Shown here: piece after piece, positions 25,519 through 34,947 of the stretch
How positions within the stretch are numbered: position 1 is the first letter of the stretch
Layout of the letters: every line of letters starts with the position of its first letter
Assembly: GCF_028736235.1 (NCBI RefSeq)
Contig: NZ_CP117884.1
Location: 434,001-498,000, forward strand
DNA from: Lacticaseibacillus pabuli
GTDB taxonomy: Bacteria; Bacillota; Bacilli; Lactobacillales; Lactobacillaceae
Reading direction: 5' to 3'
Length of the DNA: 64,000 nucleotides
Translations under genes and position numbers: made by a program
The notes under the pieces: model-generated
The model's input: the letters and a program-made list of their open reading frames with translations, nothing else
Told to the model about the DNA's origin: nothing
The model's database searches: none

Positions 25519-26367
25519 ATGGAAATTACACAAAAAGCACCGGCCAAGATCAACCTCAGCTTGGACGCACTATTCCGCCACAGTAATGGCGATCATGAGT
25601 GGCGAATGGTGATGACCAGCGTGGATTTGGCGGATTACGTCCATATTCGTCCAGCAGGCAGAATCTCGGTCACAACCGATAGTGGATTTCTGCCCGAAGA
25701 TCCACGGAACTTGGCCTTTCAAGCAGCCCGCGTGCTCCAGCGAGAGTCTGGCGTCAAACGCGGTGCTGCAATCCACATTGAGAAACACATTCCCGTCGCC
25801 GCTGGATTAGGCGGCGGCTCTTCGGACGCTGCAGCCGTTCTGCGCGGTTTGAACGAACTGTGGGGTCTCGGCTATTCGCGTGAGCGTTTGGCCCGCATCG
25901 GCCTGTCAGTCGACTCTGACGTGCCATATTGTGTCTACTCGGAGACCGCGCTTGTGACGGGCCGCGGCGAAAACGTTCAGCCGCTGGGCAACCTGCCGCA
26001 GTTTTGGGTTGTCCTCGTCAAACCCACCGTCTCGGTTTCAACGCCCAGCATTTTGCGCAGCATTGATTATGCCGACAAGAAGCGCACACCGAACACAGAC
26101 GCAGTTCTTTGCGGCATCCGGGACGCCGATTACAGCCTGATGACCAGCGGCATGGCAAATGCGCTCGAGGACTTCACCGCGGCACGCTACCCGGAGATTA
26201 CGCAGCTCAAGGAAAAACTGCTGCGGTTCGGGGCGGACGTCGCGCAGATGAGTGGCAGTGGCCCGACCGTTTTCGGCCTCTGCAGCAAACGTCGTCGCGC
26301 CGAACGCGTTTATAACAGCATGAAAGGGTTCTGTAAGGAAGTTTACCTGGTACACACATTGAGTTAA
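25519..26367 (+). CDS. ispE: 4-diphosphocytidyl-2-C-methyl-D-erythritol kinase homologue (GHMP kinase)
   Basis: A 282-residue GHMP-family kinase. The N-terminus EITQKAPAKINLSLDAL is typical of IspE, and the ATP loop PVAAGLGGGSSDAAAVLRGL and the C-terminal MSGSGPTVFGL match the family. IspE phosphorylates CDP-methylerythritol in the non-mevalonate isoprenoid pathway. Most lactobacilli use the mevalonate pathway yet keep this gene, so its true role here is open. ATG 25519 is chosen over ATG 25501: it gives the family N-terminus and lies about 26 nt after the start predicted from the -10 TATACT at 25481. GGTGG is a weak ribosome site. The usual partner purR does not follow. Confidence 0.88.
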   Translation: MEITQKAPAKINLSLDALFRHSNGDHEWRMVMTSVDLADYVHIRPAGRISVTTDSGFLPEDPRNLAFQAARVLQRESGVKRGAAIHIEKHIPVAAGLGGGSSDAAAVLRGLNELWGLGYSRERLARIGLSVDSDVPYCVYSETALVTGRGENVQPLGNLPQFWVVLVKPTVSVSTPSILRSIDYADKKRTPNTDAVLCGIRDADYSLMTSGMANALEDFTAARYPEITQLKEKLLRFGADVAQMSGSGPTVFGLCSKRRRAERVYNSMKGFCKEVYLVHTLS

Positions 26368-26386
26368 CCGGTTAAATAACATTTCC

Positions 26387-26439
26387 TTTACATGTCGTCA
26401 TCCACATGTCTATACTTAAGTCAGGTGCTGACTAGCACC
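26387..26439 (+). promoter_or_regulatory. Promoter and 5' hairpin of the cation-efflux gene
   Basis: TTTACA (26387), 18 bp, TATACT (26411). A perfect 6-bp inverted repeat GGTGCT-GACT-AGCACC at 26424-26439 begins at the predicted start of the RNA. It could cap the message or be an operator for a metal-responsive regulator. A good Shine-Dalgarno AAAGGAG at 26442-26448 is followed by no start codon at a usable distance. Confidence 0.5.
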
Positions 26440-26506
26440 ATAAAGGAGATTTGCCTAGTCGAAACATAGAATTGACCTGGGAAGGGTCTAGAATGAAGGT
26501 TACAAG

Positions 26507-27388
26507 ATGCATAATCAAGGAACGAACAGCCATGCGTTTTCGCTTGGCATGCTTGTGAATACCGTATACACTGTTCTCGAATTTGTGGCGGGGCTCTTAA
26601 TTGGCTCCGTCTCGCTGGTGGCCGACGCGCTGCACAACCTGTCTGATGTCCTGGGGCTGGCCATTGCCTGGATTGCGGACAAGCTTACCAGTCGGCACCC
26701 AACGAAACGCCGGACGTACGGGTTGAAGGGCGGGTCCATTCTCGCCGCGCTCATCAACGCGTTCATCCTCCTAATCGGGATGGGGGCCATTATCGTTGAG
26801 GCGATTGGCCGCTTTGCCCATCCCGCTGCCGTTCAGGGCCGCGACGTCATGATTGTCGCGGGCATTGGGATTATCGTCAATGGTGCAACTGCGCTGATGT
26901 TCATGCGTGGTCGTAATTCTGATCTCAACCGGCGCGGAGCTTTTCTCCACATGGCTGCGGACGCCGGGGTATCGATTGCCGTCGTGATTGCGGCTGGCAT
27001 TATGAGCGTGACCGGCTGGGAATGGCTTGATCCTTTGATGTCCATCCTCGTTGCCGTCATCGTCCTGATTGCGACGTGGGAACTGCTACGGGATGCCGTT
27101 AACCTGGCGCTCGCCGCCGTGCCGCGGGACGTGGATGCCGGCGAAGTTGCCCAGATTATCCGCGACTACCCGACCGTGAAGTCGTTCCACGATCTGCACA
27201 TCTGGGCGATTGGGACGCAAGACACGGCCTTGTCCGTTCACTTGACGCGAACCACGCGTGATAACAATGATGAATTTCTTGCTGGGTTGTCCAAAGCCCT
27301 AGAGAAACACTGCGACATCGACCACATCACCATCCAGATTGAGTGCGGGGATTACCCAGAATTGTCGTCGCAGGACAATTCATATTAA
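26507..27388 (+). CDS. Cation diffusion facilitator family transporter (zinc/cadmium efflux type)
   Basis: A 293-residue membrane antiporter that exports divalent metal, probably Zn2+, in exchange for protons. Six transmembrane segments can be drawn. TM2 carries SLVADALHNLSDV with the His/Asp metal site, and TM5 carries HMAADAGVS with the second His/Asp pair. The cytoplasmic C-terminal domain follows (DLHIWAIGTQDTALSVHL). The HxxxD in TM2 and the TM5 HxxxD favour zinc over manganese. The start ATG 26507 has only AAGG about 6 bp before it. The gene stands alone, with its own promoter. Confidence 0.88.
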   Translation: MHNQGTNSHAFSLGMLVNTVYTVLEFVAGLLIGSVSLVADALHNLSDVLGLAIAWIADKLTSRHPTKRRTYGLKGGSILAALINAFILLIGMGAIIVEAIGRFAHPAAVQGRDVMIVAGIGIIVNGATALMFMRGRNSDLNRRGAFLHMAADAGVSIAVVIAAGIMSVTGWEWLDPLMSILVAVIVLIATWELLRDAVNLALAAVPRDVDAGEVAQIIRDYPTVKSFHDLHIWAIGTQDTALSVHLTRTTRDNNDEFLAGLSKALEKHCDIDHITIQIECGDYPELSSQDNSY

Positions 27389-27428
27389 TCAAACTAGATA
27401 GTAAGCGTTATCGTAACCCGTCGAACCC

Positions 27429-27468
27429 TTGACAGTCATTAGCGTTTTAAGTAAGATATTTTTTGGGC
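27429..27468 (+). promoter_or_regulatory. pyrG promoter with GGGC start
   Basis: TTGACA (27429), 17 bp, TAAGAT (27452), then seven bases to GGGC at 27465-27468. The spacing places +1 on the first G of GGGC, the initial sequence needed for CTP-sensitive reiterative transcription of pyrG in Gram-positive bacteria. Confidence 0.75.
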
Positions 27469-27507
27469 ACTCCGCAAATGCGTTACTTTGCGAAGTACAA
27501 TCGGTTT

Positions 27508-27547
27508 AAGCTCCCTGTTCGAGATTGAATAGGGAGCTTCTTTTTTT
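27508..27547 (+). terminator. pyrG leader attenuator
   Basis: Stem AAGCTCCCT/AGGGAGCTT (27508-27516 with 27531-27539), an inner TTC/GAA helix in the loop, then C and seven T. It lies between the pyrG promoter and gene. The upstream strand holds CTCCCT, able to pair with a run of added 5' G residues, as in the Bacillus pyrG mechanism. Confidence 0.78.
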
Positions 27548-27598
27548 GTTTTTCCCCGTATCCAGATGCTGCAGTATTTAATAATGGTTGGGCCGTGA

Positions 27599-29224
<1,626 letters not shown>

Positions 29225-29254
29225 AAGACAATAATGCATATAGGTTAAACCGGG

Positions 29255-29283
29255 GCGCCCCTTGTATTTTAAGGGGCGCTTCT
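29255..29283 (+). terminator. Intrinsic terminator after pyrG
   Basis: A 9-bp stem GCGCCCCTT/AAGGGGCGC with a 7-nt loop, followed by TTCT. Confidence 0.8.
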
Positions 29284-29355
29284 ATAAACTGGAATAATGA
29301 GTGTGCACGGGTTGCATACAGGCGTCTGATAATTATGTAGTGAGGAAACGTTTCG

Positions 29356-30624
29356 ATGGAGAAAATGCTGATTCACGGTGGAAAAAAGCTCACCGGTGAA
29401 GTCGTCATTGGCGGCGCAAAGAATAGTACCGTGGCACTTATTCCTGCCGCAATCCTGTCCAGGACCCCAGTGACCCTTGATTCAGTCCCTCATATTCAGG
29501 ATGTCTACAATTTGATGGCAATCTTAGGGGAAATGAACGTCGACTCTGACTTCACGGGAAATATCCTGAAGATTGACCCAACCCAAATCAAGAAAGTCGA
29601 CCTGCCGAGCGGAAAGATCAAATCGATGCGGGCGTCCTACTACTTCATGGGCGCAATGTTGGGCCGTTTCGGTCATGCGGTGATTGGCCTGCCAGGTGGG
29701 GATGACATTGGTCCCCGCCCAATTGACCAGCACGTCAAGGGGTTTGAAGCCCTGGGTGCGACGGTTGTTGATCACAATGGTATCTTTGAAATTAATGCCC
29801 CTAAAGAGGGCTTGCACGGCGCCAGGATTCACCTCGATATGGCGTCCGTTGGTGCAACGAACAACATTATTTTGGCTGCCGTCACGGCGAGTGGTCAGAC
29901 CGTCATTGAAAATGCGGCGCGCGAGCCCGAAATCATTGACCTCGCCACTTTCCTGAACAACATGGGCGCCGTCATTCGTGGTGCCGGGACAGATACCCTG
30001 CTGATAACAGGTGTTCCGGAGCTGCGGGCGCACAACGTCCACACCATCATTCCAGATCGCATCGAGGCGGGGACGTACCTGTCTTTGGCTGCGACCATGG
30101 GTGAGGGAATCTTGATTAAGAACATCATCGCGGAGCATTTGGACTCCTTCTTGGCGAAACTCGAAGAAGTCGGCGTGATGATGGATGTCAACGAAGATTC
30201 AATTTTCGTGTACCCATCTGGCGAGCTGCGGGGCGTCACCCTGCAGACCGATACCTACCCAGGCATCGCGACCGATTTGCAGCAACCCGTGACACCACTG
30301 TTGCTTGCTGCGGAGGGCGAGAGTCACGTGATTGACGTGATTTACCCGAAGCGGACCCGCCATGTGGACGAGCTCATCAAGATGGGCGCGAATATTTCGG
30401 TTGGGGATGGCCAGATTAACATTGCGCACAGCGATAATTTGCACGGCGCAAACGTCGTCGCAGAGGAAATTCGCGGGGGCGCTTGTCTGATGGTCGCCGG
30501 TCTCATGGCGAATGGCGAAACGGTCATTTCCAAGGTCGATAACATCCTGCGTGGCTACGACCGCGTTGTGATGAAATTGCGCAGTTTAGGGGCCGATGTG
30601 GAAATCGTCGACTTACCGGACTGA
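29356..30624 (+). CDS. murA: UDP-N-acetylglucosamine 1-carboxyvinyltransferase, Cys-to-Asp active-site type
   Basis: The first committed enzyme of peptidoglycan synthesis, which transfers enolpyruvate from PEP to UDP-GlcNAc. The 422 residues contain GGAKNSTVALIPAA at the N-terminus and the RASYYFMGAMLGRF region. In the active-site loop, LPGGDDIGPRPIDQH replaces the usual GGC: Asp116 stands where E. coli MurA has Cys115, the residue alkylated by fosfomycin. The Asp form is known to be active and fosfomycin-insensitive in other bacteria. Lactobacilli usually have two MurA paralogues; this pyrG-linked one may be either. ATG 29356 is preceded by GAGGAAACG. Confidence 0.92.
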   Translation: MEKMLIHGGKKLTGEVVIGGAKNSTVALIPAAILSRTPVTLDSVPHIQDVYNLMAILGEMNVDSDFTGNILKIDPTQIKKVDLPSGKIKSMRASYYFMGAMLGRFGHAVIGLPGGDDIGPRPIDQHVKGFEALGATVVDHNGIFEINAPKEGLHGARIHLDMASVGATNNIILAAVTASGQTVIENAAREPEIIDLATFLNNMGAVIRGAGTDTLLITGVPELRAHNVHTIIPDRIEAGTYLSLAATMGEGILIKNIIAEHLDSFLAKLEEVGVMMDVNEDSIFVYPSGELRGVTLQTDTYPGIATDLQQPVTPLLLAAEGESHVIDVIYPKRTRHVDELIKMGANISVGDGQINIAHSDNLHGANVVAEEIRGGACLMVAGLMANGETVISKVDNILRGYDRVVMKLRSLGADVEIVDLPD

Positions 30625-30642
30625 TTGCGAAGACCGCACAAA

Positions 30643-30699
30643 TATGCTAAACTAACAAAGTTATTGACAAGAATATCTCTGGGACAGGCAATGTCTCAG
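30643..30699 (+). promoter_or_regulatory. rpmE2 promoter and leader hairpin
   Basis: A -10 TATGCT at 30643 has a weak -35. A leader hairpin with an 8-bp stem (30679-30686 with 30692-30699, one wobble) and a 5-nt loop lies just before the ribosome site. Conserved L31 leader hairpins are known in Firmicutes and are thought to be bound by the protein; whether this matches that family was not tested. Confidence 0.5.
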
Positions 30700-30718
30700 G
30701 GCAAAGGAGAAATTGATT

Positions 30719-30970
30719 ATGCGTAAAGGAATTCACCCAGATTACCACGAAGTTGTCTTCATGGACTCATCAACTGGTTTCAAGTTCATCGCCGGCTCAA
30801 CCAAGACGAGCTCCGAAACTGTCACCATGGATGACGGTAAGGAATACCCACTGGTTCGTGTCGAAGTATCTTCTGATTCTCACCCGTTCTACACTGGTAA
30901 GCAGAAGTTTGCTAAGGCTGATGGTCGTGTTGACCGCTTCAACAAGAAGTACGGTCTTACGAGCAAGTAA
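30719..30970 (+). CDS. rpmE2: 50S ribosomal protein L31 type B
   Basis: An 83-residue ribosomal protein beginning [20 protein letters not shown] and ending [11 protein letters not shown]. It lacks the zinc-binding CxxC pairs, so it is the zinc-independent type B form. ATG 30719 follows AAAGGAGA by about 9 bp; a TTG two codons upstream is less likely. Type B L31 is often raised under zinc shortage elsewhere; no Zur box is recognised here. Confidence 0.95.
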   Translation: MRKGIHPDYHEVVFMDSSTGFKFIAGSTKTSSETVTMDDGKEYPLVRVEVSSDSHPFYTGKQKFAKADGRVDRFNKKYGLTSK

Positions 30971-31011
30971 GCAAATTAATGATGCGGGTTCGTCCCGAAT
31001 CTTTAAAACGA

Positions 31012-31042
31012 GCGTTCGTCCTTTTGGGGCGGACGCTTTTTT
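31012..31042 (+). terminator. Intrinsic terminator after rpmE2
   Basis: A 10-bp stem (31012-31021 with 31027-31036, with wobble pairs) and six T. The left end of the IS30 element starts three bases later. Confidence 0.85.
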
Positions 31043-31045
31043 GTG

Positions 31046-32145
31046 CTTGAATTTACAATTGAAGTGGAACATTAAGAAATAAGACTGACCCACTAGGAGA
31101 CAGCGTAGAATGTTGTTTGTTGAGAACACCATTATACGGAGGTTTCCTAATGAGCCATTACAATCAGCTTACCGCTATTGAACGCGGTCGTATAGAGTCT
31201 TTTATCCAGCTTGGGCTATCCCTTCATGAAATAGCAACGCGTTTGAGCCGCAGCGTTAGCACGATTTCTAGAGAGGTCCATCGATGCACTAAAGAATACA
31301 AGGCGTTGGCGGCACATAAAGATTACCTCAAGAAGCGTAAAGCCTGCCGTCGTCCGCGGATCTTTGAGAACGCTGAGCTCCGAAGTTCGGTCATTAAGGC
31401 TATCCAAGATGATCATTGGTCGCCAGAACAGATCGTCGGAAACTACATACGGACCCAAGGATCAAGTCCATTCAGCTTCGTCACAATCTATCGAGAAATA
31501 CATCGATATAACCTTGGTGTACCTAGAAGTCATGGTGCTAGAGGCATTGCACGTAAATTGCGTCACCGAGGTAAGACAAGGCATAAGAAAGGCTACGTTG
31601 AGAAAAGAGGAAAGATTCCGATTTCACACAAATTGGCGGAGAGACCATTGGAAGCTGATAAGCGTACTCGGCTTGGTGACTGGGAACTCGATACTGTTGT
31701 TGGTCGTGACGGTGGCGATGTTCTTGTCACAATGATTGATCGCCGCAGCCGACTCTTACTGGCACAAAGGGCCGCCGGTAGGAAGGCTTTACCAGTCCTA
31801 GAAACCTTGAAAGCAATCTTCTCAAAGATCCCACATGATATTCTTCATACAATCACTCCTGATCGAGGAAAAGAGTTTGGAAGGCACGCAGAGCTCACAA
31901 ACGAGTATGAAGTTGAGTTCTATTTTCCCAATCCGCATGCGCCATGGGCCAGAGGAAGCAACGAAAATACCAATGGATTGATTCGGGAATATATTCCCAA
32001 AGGAACAGACATCTCTACAATCACAGACGAAGAAATCAATCGAATGGTGTGGCAAATTAACACTCGCCCTCGCAAGATGTTTGGTTGGAAATCTTCGCTG
32101 GAAGTCTTCTGGTCGGAGATGTTCCACTTAGCTTGACAATTCAAG
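31046..32145 (+). mobile_element. IS30-family insertion sequence, apparently intact
   Basis: An element of 1,100 bp with imperfect terminal inverted repeats of about 27 bp. The left end reads CTTGAATTTACAATTG, then AAGTGGAACAT to 31072. The right end, read inwards on the other strand from 32145, is CTTGAATTGTCAAGCT, then AAGTGGAACAT. A 2-bp TG on each side could be the target duplication, but this is too short to be sure. One full transposase gene lies inside. The right inverted repeat overlaps the end of the transposase gene. Confidence 0.85.
31150..32136 (+). CDS. IS30-family transposase
   Basis: A 328-residue DDE transposase. The N-terminal helix-turn-helix (HYNQLTAIERGRIESFIQLG, then ATRLSRSVSTISREV) is typical of IS30. 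The catalytic core shows GDWELDTVVG (first Asp), TPDRGKEF (second Asp) and GSNENTNGLIREYIPKG (Glu). ATG 31150 has GGAGG 7 bp before it. No frameshift or internal stop is seen, so the enzyme is probably active. Confidence 0.93.
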   Translation: MSHYNQLTAIERGRIESFIQLGLSLHEIATRLSRSVSTISREVHRCTKEYKALAAHKDYLKKRKACRRPRIFENAELRSSVIKAIQDDHWSPEQIVGNYIRTQGSSPFSFVTIYREIHRYNLGVPRSHGARGIARKLRHRGKTRHKKGYVEKRGKIPISHKLAERPLEADKRTRLGDWELDTVVGRDGGDVLVTMIDRRSRLLLAQRAAGRKALPVLETLKAIFSKIPHDILHTITPDRGKEFGRHAELTNEYEVEFYFPNPHAPWARGSNENTNGLIREYIPKGTDISTITDEEINRMVWQINTRPRKMFGWKSSLEVFWSEMFHLA

Positions 32146-32148
32146 TGT

Positions 32149-32195
32149 AAAAAAGGGACTCATAACAATCACGCAATCTGATTGTTATGGGTCTC
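32149..32195 (-). terminator. Intrinsic terminator of the GGDEF gene
   Basis: On the minus strand a stem of about 16 bp (32180-32195 with 32155-32170) and a 9-nt loop are followed by six T (A residues 32149-32154). It begins 3 bp beyond the right end of the IS30 element. Confidence 0.85.
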
Positions 32196-32206
32196 TCGTA
32201 AGATAT

Positions 32207-33346
32207 TTACTTGTTAAACAGCAAGGTGCCTTCGACGGAAACCTGATTGCGGCCGGCGTTCTTGGCCTGGTAGAGATAATCATCTGCGCGTTTATAGAGA
32301 CTGGTCGCGCTGGTATCATTTTCGTTGGCAATGGCAACCCCGAAGGAAGCCGTGAGCCGCAGTTCACCACTGCGGATGTGCACGGGTAGCGCTTGGATCA
32401 TTGCGGCACACTGTTCAGCCACGAGCTGTGCCACTTCGCGGTTTGCACCAGGGAGAATCAAAGTGAATTCCTCGCCGCCCGTCCGGTAAGCATGGTAATT
32501 ATCCCCCAGCTGACCCAGCTCATGATTGAGCCGTGTCGCCACCAGAATCAGTGCTTGGTTGCCGACGAGGTGGCCGTGATTGTCATTAATCCGCTTGAAA
32601 TGATCGATGTCCAACGTCACGAGCGCCAAGGATTTCGTCGCGTGGCGGTTAGCAAAGGCCTTGGAAAAGTCCTTTTGGAACATCGCCCAGTTGCGAATTT
32701 GCGTCAGCCCATCGTACTGCACGTCATGTTGAAGCCGGTTGATGAGTTGTTGGTCACGTTCTTGGAACCTGTCATAGTTTGCCAAGGCAATATAAGAAAT
32801 GGCAAAGCCCGCAAATTGGATGCTAGCCGCCAGTGGGGAAAAGACTGCATGGTATTTGATGCCAATGACAATCCAGAAGATGGCACCAAGTAGCATTGGT
32901 GGCAAGTAGTAAACAAATGCATGCCGCGAAATCTTGGGCCCGTACCAGCGCTCACCGTAAATGATGATGCATCCGAGGACGTACATCGACCCTGTCGTCC
33001 AATTAATGCCACCCGTCAGCGCCAAGGTGTAGAGGCCGACAACTTGAATGAGCACGAAATCAGTGAGGTTAGGCACAATCAAGTTGCTGAAGATCAAGAT
33101 GACCGCTTGCATATTGATGAAGACCCAGTAGACAGTCCCGCTTAATGAGATCTCAATAATGCGCAGTGCCACCAGGGTCAGCAGGACGAAGATAATCTGG
33201 GGAAGGTGCTGCAACGACGCATTAAGGTTGCGCACCCGCTCAAAGCTCCGGTTGACGGTGGTCCCGATTTGATTATATAAAGTCGCGTAGCCTAGAGTGA
33301 ACATACAGACTAAAAACAAGCTGATGAGGTAATCACTAAGGGTCAT
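32207..33346 (-). CDS. Membrane-bound GGDEF diguanylate cyclase
   Basis: A 379-residue protein. The N-terminal 190 residues hold about six hydrophobic segments (for example DYLISLFLVCMFTLGYATL), and the C-terminal GGDEF domain carries DIDHFKRINDNHGH and the signature RTGGEEF. Such enzymes make cyclic di-GMP from two GTP; the signature and the metal Asp residues are intact, so activity is plausible. The product-inhibition site RxxD reads QLGD here, so feedback control may be absent. ATG 33346 has AAGGAG just upstream; a longer TTG start is less likely. No EAL partner is in the window. Cyclic di-GMP in lactobacilli often governs exopolysaccharide. Confidence 0.88.
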   Translation of the reverse strand: MTLSDYLISLFLVCMFTLGYATLYNQIGTTVNRSFERVRNLNASLQHLPQIIFVLLTLVALRIIEISLSGTVYWVFINMQAVILIFSNLIVPNLTDFVLIQVVGLYTLALTGGINWTTGSMYVLGCIIIYGERWYGPKISRHAFVYYLPPMLLGAIFWIVIGIKYHAVFSPLAASIQFAGFAISYIALANYDRFQERDQQLINRLQHDVQYDGLTQIRNWAMFQKDFSKAFANRHATKSLALVTLDIDHFKRINDNHGHLVGNQALILVATRLNHELGQLGDNYHAYRTGGEEFTLILPGANREVAQLVAEQCAAMIQALPVHIRSGELRLTASFGVAIANENDTSATSLYKRADDYLYQAKNAGRNQVSVEGTLLFNK

Positions 33347-33441
33347 TTCATTCTCCTTGCGTACTCCCAAAAATAGTTTTCTAAAGTTCCCCTGATGCGA
33401 ATTTTACTACATTTCAGATTGTTTGGTACAAAATTATGCAT

Positions 33442-33475
33442 AAAAAGACGCCGTGAGTGGGTAACTCGCGGCGTC
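33442..33475 (-). terminator. Orphaned terminator, probably of the gtf3-like gene at 34941
   Basis: On the minus strand a 12-bp stem (33464-33475 with 33447-33458, near perfect) and a 5-nt loop are followed by five T (A residues 33442-33446). No minus-strand gene now directly precedes it, because the ISL3 element at 33489 intervenes. Without the element it would lie 7-10 bp after the gtf3-like stop codon. Confidence 0.75.
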
Positions 33476-33480
33476 GGTTA

Positions 33481-33488
33481 ACTATAAT
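33481..33488. repeat. ISL3 target-site duplication, left
   Basis: ACTATAAT, identical to 34940-34947 on the other side of the element. Confidence 0.9.
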
Positions 33489-34939
33489 GGGTCTACACTT
33501 TTTGGTGTTGAAATCATTCAGCCAAATCGTGTGGATCCTTTTTTCGAAAACAAAAAGGGCATCCGCCCTCATTACTAGTGCTATTCTTTAAGCGACGAAA
33601 CCTAAGAAAGCTGGTAATGAACAGATGTCCCAAACTGATAATATACTTAAACTCCTTGAAATTCCAGACACTAACATCACGGTGCAGGGCATTTATCAAG
33701 AATTACGCGGGCGTGGCGCCGGACGCAAACGGGTTCAGGTGATTACGGCGACCTTGTCCTACGGCCTAGCCCAGTGTCCTACTTGTGGTTTCAACACCTT
33801 GCATCCGAACGGTCACAAGCGGACTCACATCAAGGTTAAGGGTGCCACGGATAAACCAATTATCATTGATCTTAATAAGCAGCGCTGGCGTTGCGCAAAC
33901 TGTCAAAGCACCACCATGGCGACCACTCCGCTTGTAGCCCGTGGTCACGCAATTGCCAACAACATGAGTGCCTATGTCATGAAACTACTCAAACTTGGAA
34001 CACCGGTCACGCACGTTGCCATGGTCACTGGCATCTCAGCGTCTTCGGTTCAACGTATTTACCAACATGAACTGAGACTAACGCCGGCCAAGCATTTACC
34101 CATGCATTTGGCCTTTGATGAATTCCGGTCAGTAGCTGGTCGCTTTGCGTTCATTTGTATCGACAGCGACTCACACCGGTTGGTCACCATGCTAGACAAT
34201 CGCTGGAATAAAACCATCAAGGAGTTCTTCATGAATCGGTATTCTAAGGCCGAACGTGAGGCAGTCCAGAGCGTATCGATGGATATGAACGCGGCCTATC
34301 AAGCGATTATTCCAGAAGTGTTCCCCAAAGCCCAAATTATCATTGATCGATTCCACATTATTCAGCTACTCGGTCGAGCCCTGGATCAGGTGCGGGTCAG
34401 TGCCCTGAGGGAACTGAAGAACCATAGTAGCCGGCAATACAAAGTTCTCAAAGCCGATTGGCGTTTATTCCACAAAACAAATCCCGAAGGCCAGCAACGT
34501 ACATTCCATCAGGCATTGAAGGAACAACAAACTGATTATGAACTGATGGAAATTGGCCTCAAAGATCAGCCCACATTACGCGTAGTGTATGAAGAGTACC
34601 AAGCCCTCCATGAGGCCATCATGGGGCACCATACAAAACGTGTGACTCGAATCCTCCGGTCCTATCGAGACAATAAATCGCCATTGGATGTCGCCGTGCA
34701 TACACTTGTTAAAAATATGTCGGGTGTGCTGGCAGCAGTCACCGCGGAATACTCTAATGGTCCCATCGAAGGTATTAACCGGCGGATTAAGTGTTTGAAA
34801 CGGTCGTGTTATGGCTTTAAGAACCCGATGAACATGTTCTTAAGAACCTATCAACTCTTCGCATAACAAAATACAGCCCTCCAAAGGAGAGCTGCATCAG
34901 TACTAGTAAATTGGAATCAACACCGTTTGACGAAGACCC
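33489..34939 (+). mobile_element. ISL3-family insertion sequence, intact
   Basis: A 1,451-bp element bounded by 8-bp direct repeats ACTATAAT, the duplication size typical of ISL3. The ends are inverted: GGGTCTACACTTTTTGGTGT at the left and, read inwards, GGGTCTTCGTCAAACGGTGT at the right. It contains one full transposase gene and a small hairpin terminator at about 34873-34893. Confidence 0.93.
33625..34866 (+). CDS. ISL3-family transposase
   Basis: A 413-residue transposase. The N-terminal zinc-ribbon shows CPTCGF and, about 45 residues later, CANCQS; a helix-turn-helix follows ([18 protein letters not shown]). The DDE catalytic core begins with [15 protein letters not shown] and includes [16 protein letters not shown] and the final [16 protein letters not shown]. 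No stop or frameshift interrupts it, and both ends of the element are intact, so it may be mobile. Confidence 0.94.
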   Translation: MSQTDNILKLLEIPDTNITVQGIYQELRGRGAGRKRVQVITATLSYGLAQCPTCGFNTLHPNGHKRTHIKVKGATDKPIIIDLNKQRWRCANCQSTTMATTPLVARGHAIANNMSAYVMKLLKLGTPVTHVAMVTGISASSVQRIYQHELRLTPAKHLPMHLAFDEFRSVAGRFAFICIDSDSHRLVTMLDNRWNKTIKEFFMNRYSKAEREAVQSVSMDMNAAYQAIIPEVFPKAQIIIDRFHIIQLLGRALDQVRVSALRELKNHSSRQYKVLKADWRLFHKTNPEGQQRTFHQALKEQQTDYELMEIGLKDQPTLRVVYEEYQALHEAIMGHHTKRVTRILRSYRDNKSPLDVAVHTLVKNMSGVLAAVTAEYSNGPIEGINRRIKCLKRSCYGFKNPMNMFLRTYQLFA

Positions 34940-34947
34940 ACTATAAT
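34940..34947. repeat. ISL3 target-site duplication, right
   Basis: ACTATAAT, matching 33481-33488. Its complement contains the TAG stop codon (34943-34941) of the gtf3-like gene. Confidence 0.9.

Noticed and set aside
26451..26557. Upstream open frame from TTG 26451 in the cation-efflux leader
   Set aside because: The Shine-Dalgarno ends only two bases before the TTG, too close for initiation, and the frame runs into the main gene without clear coding character.
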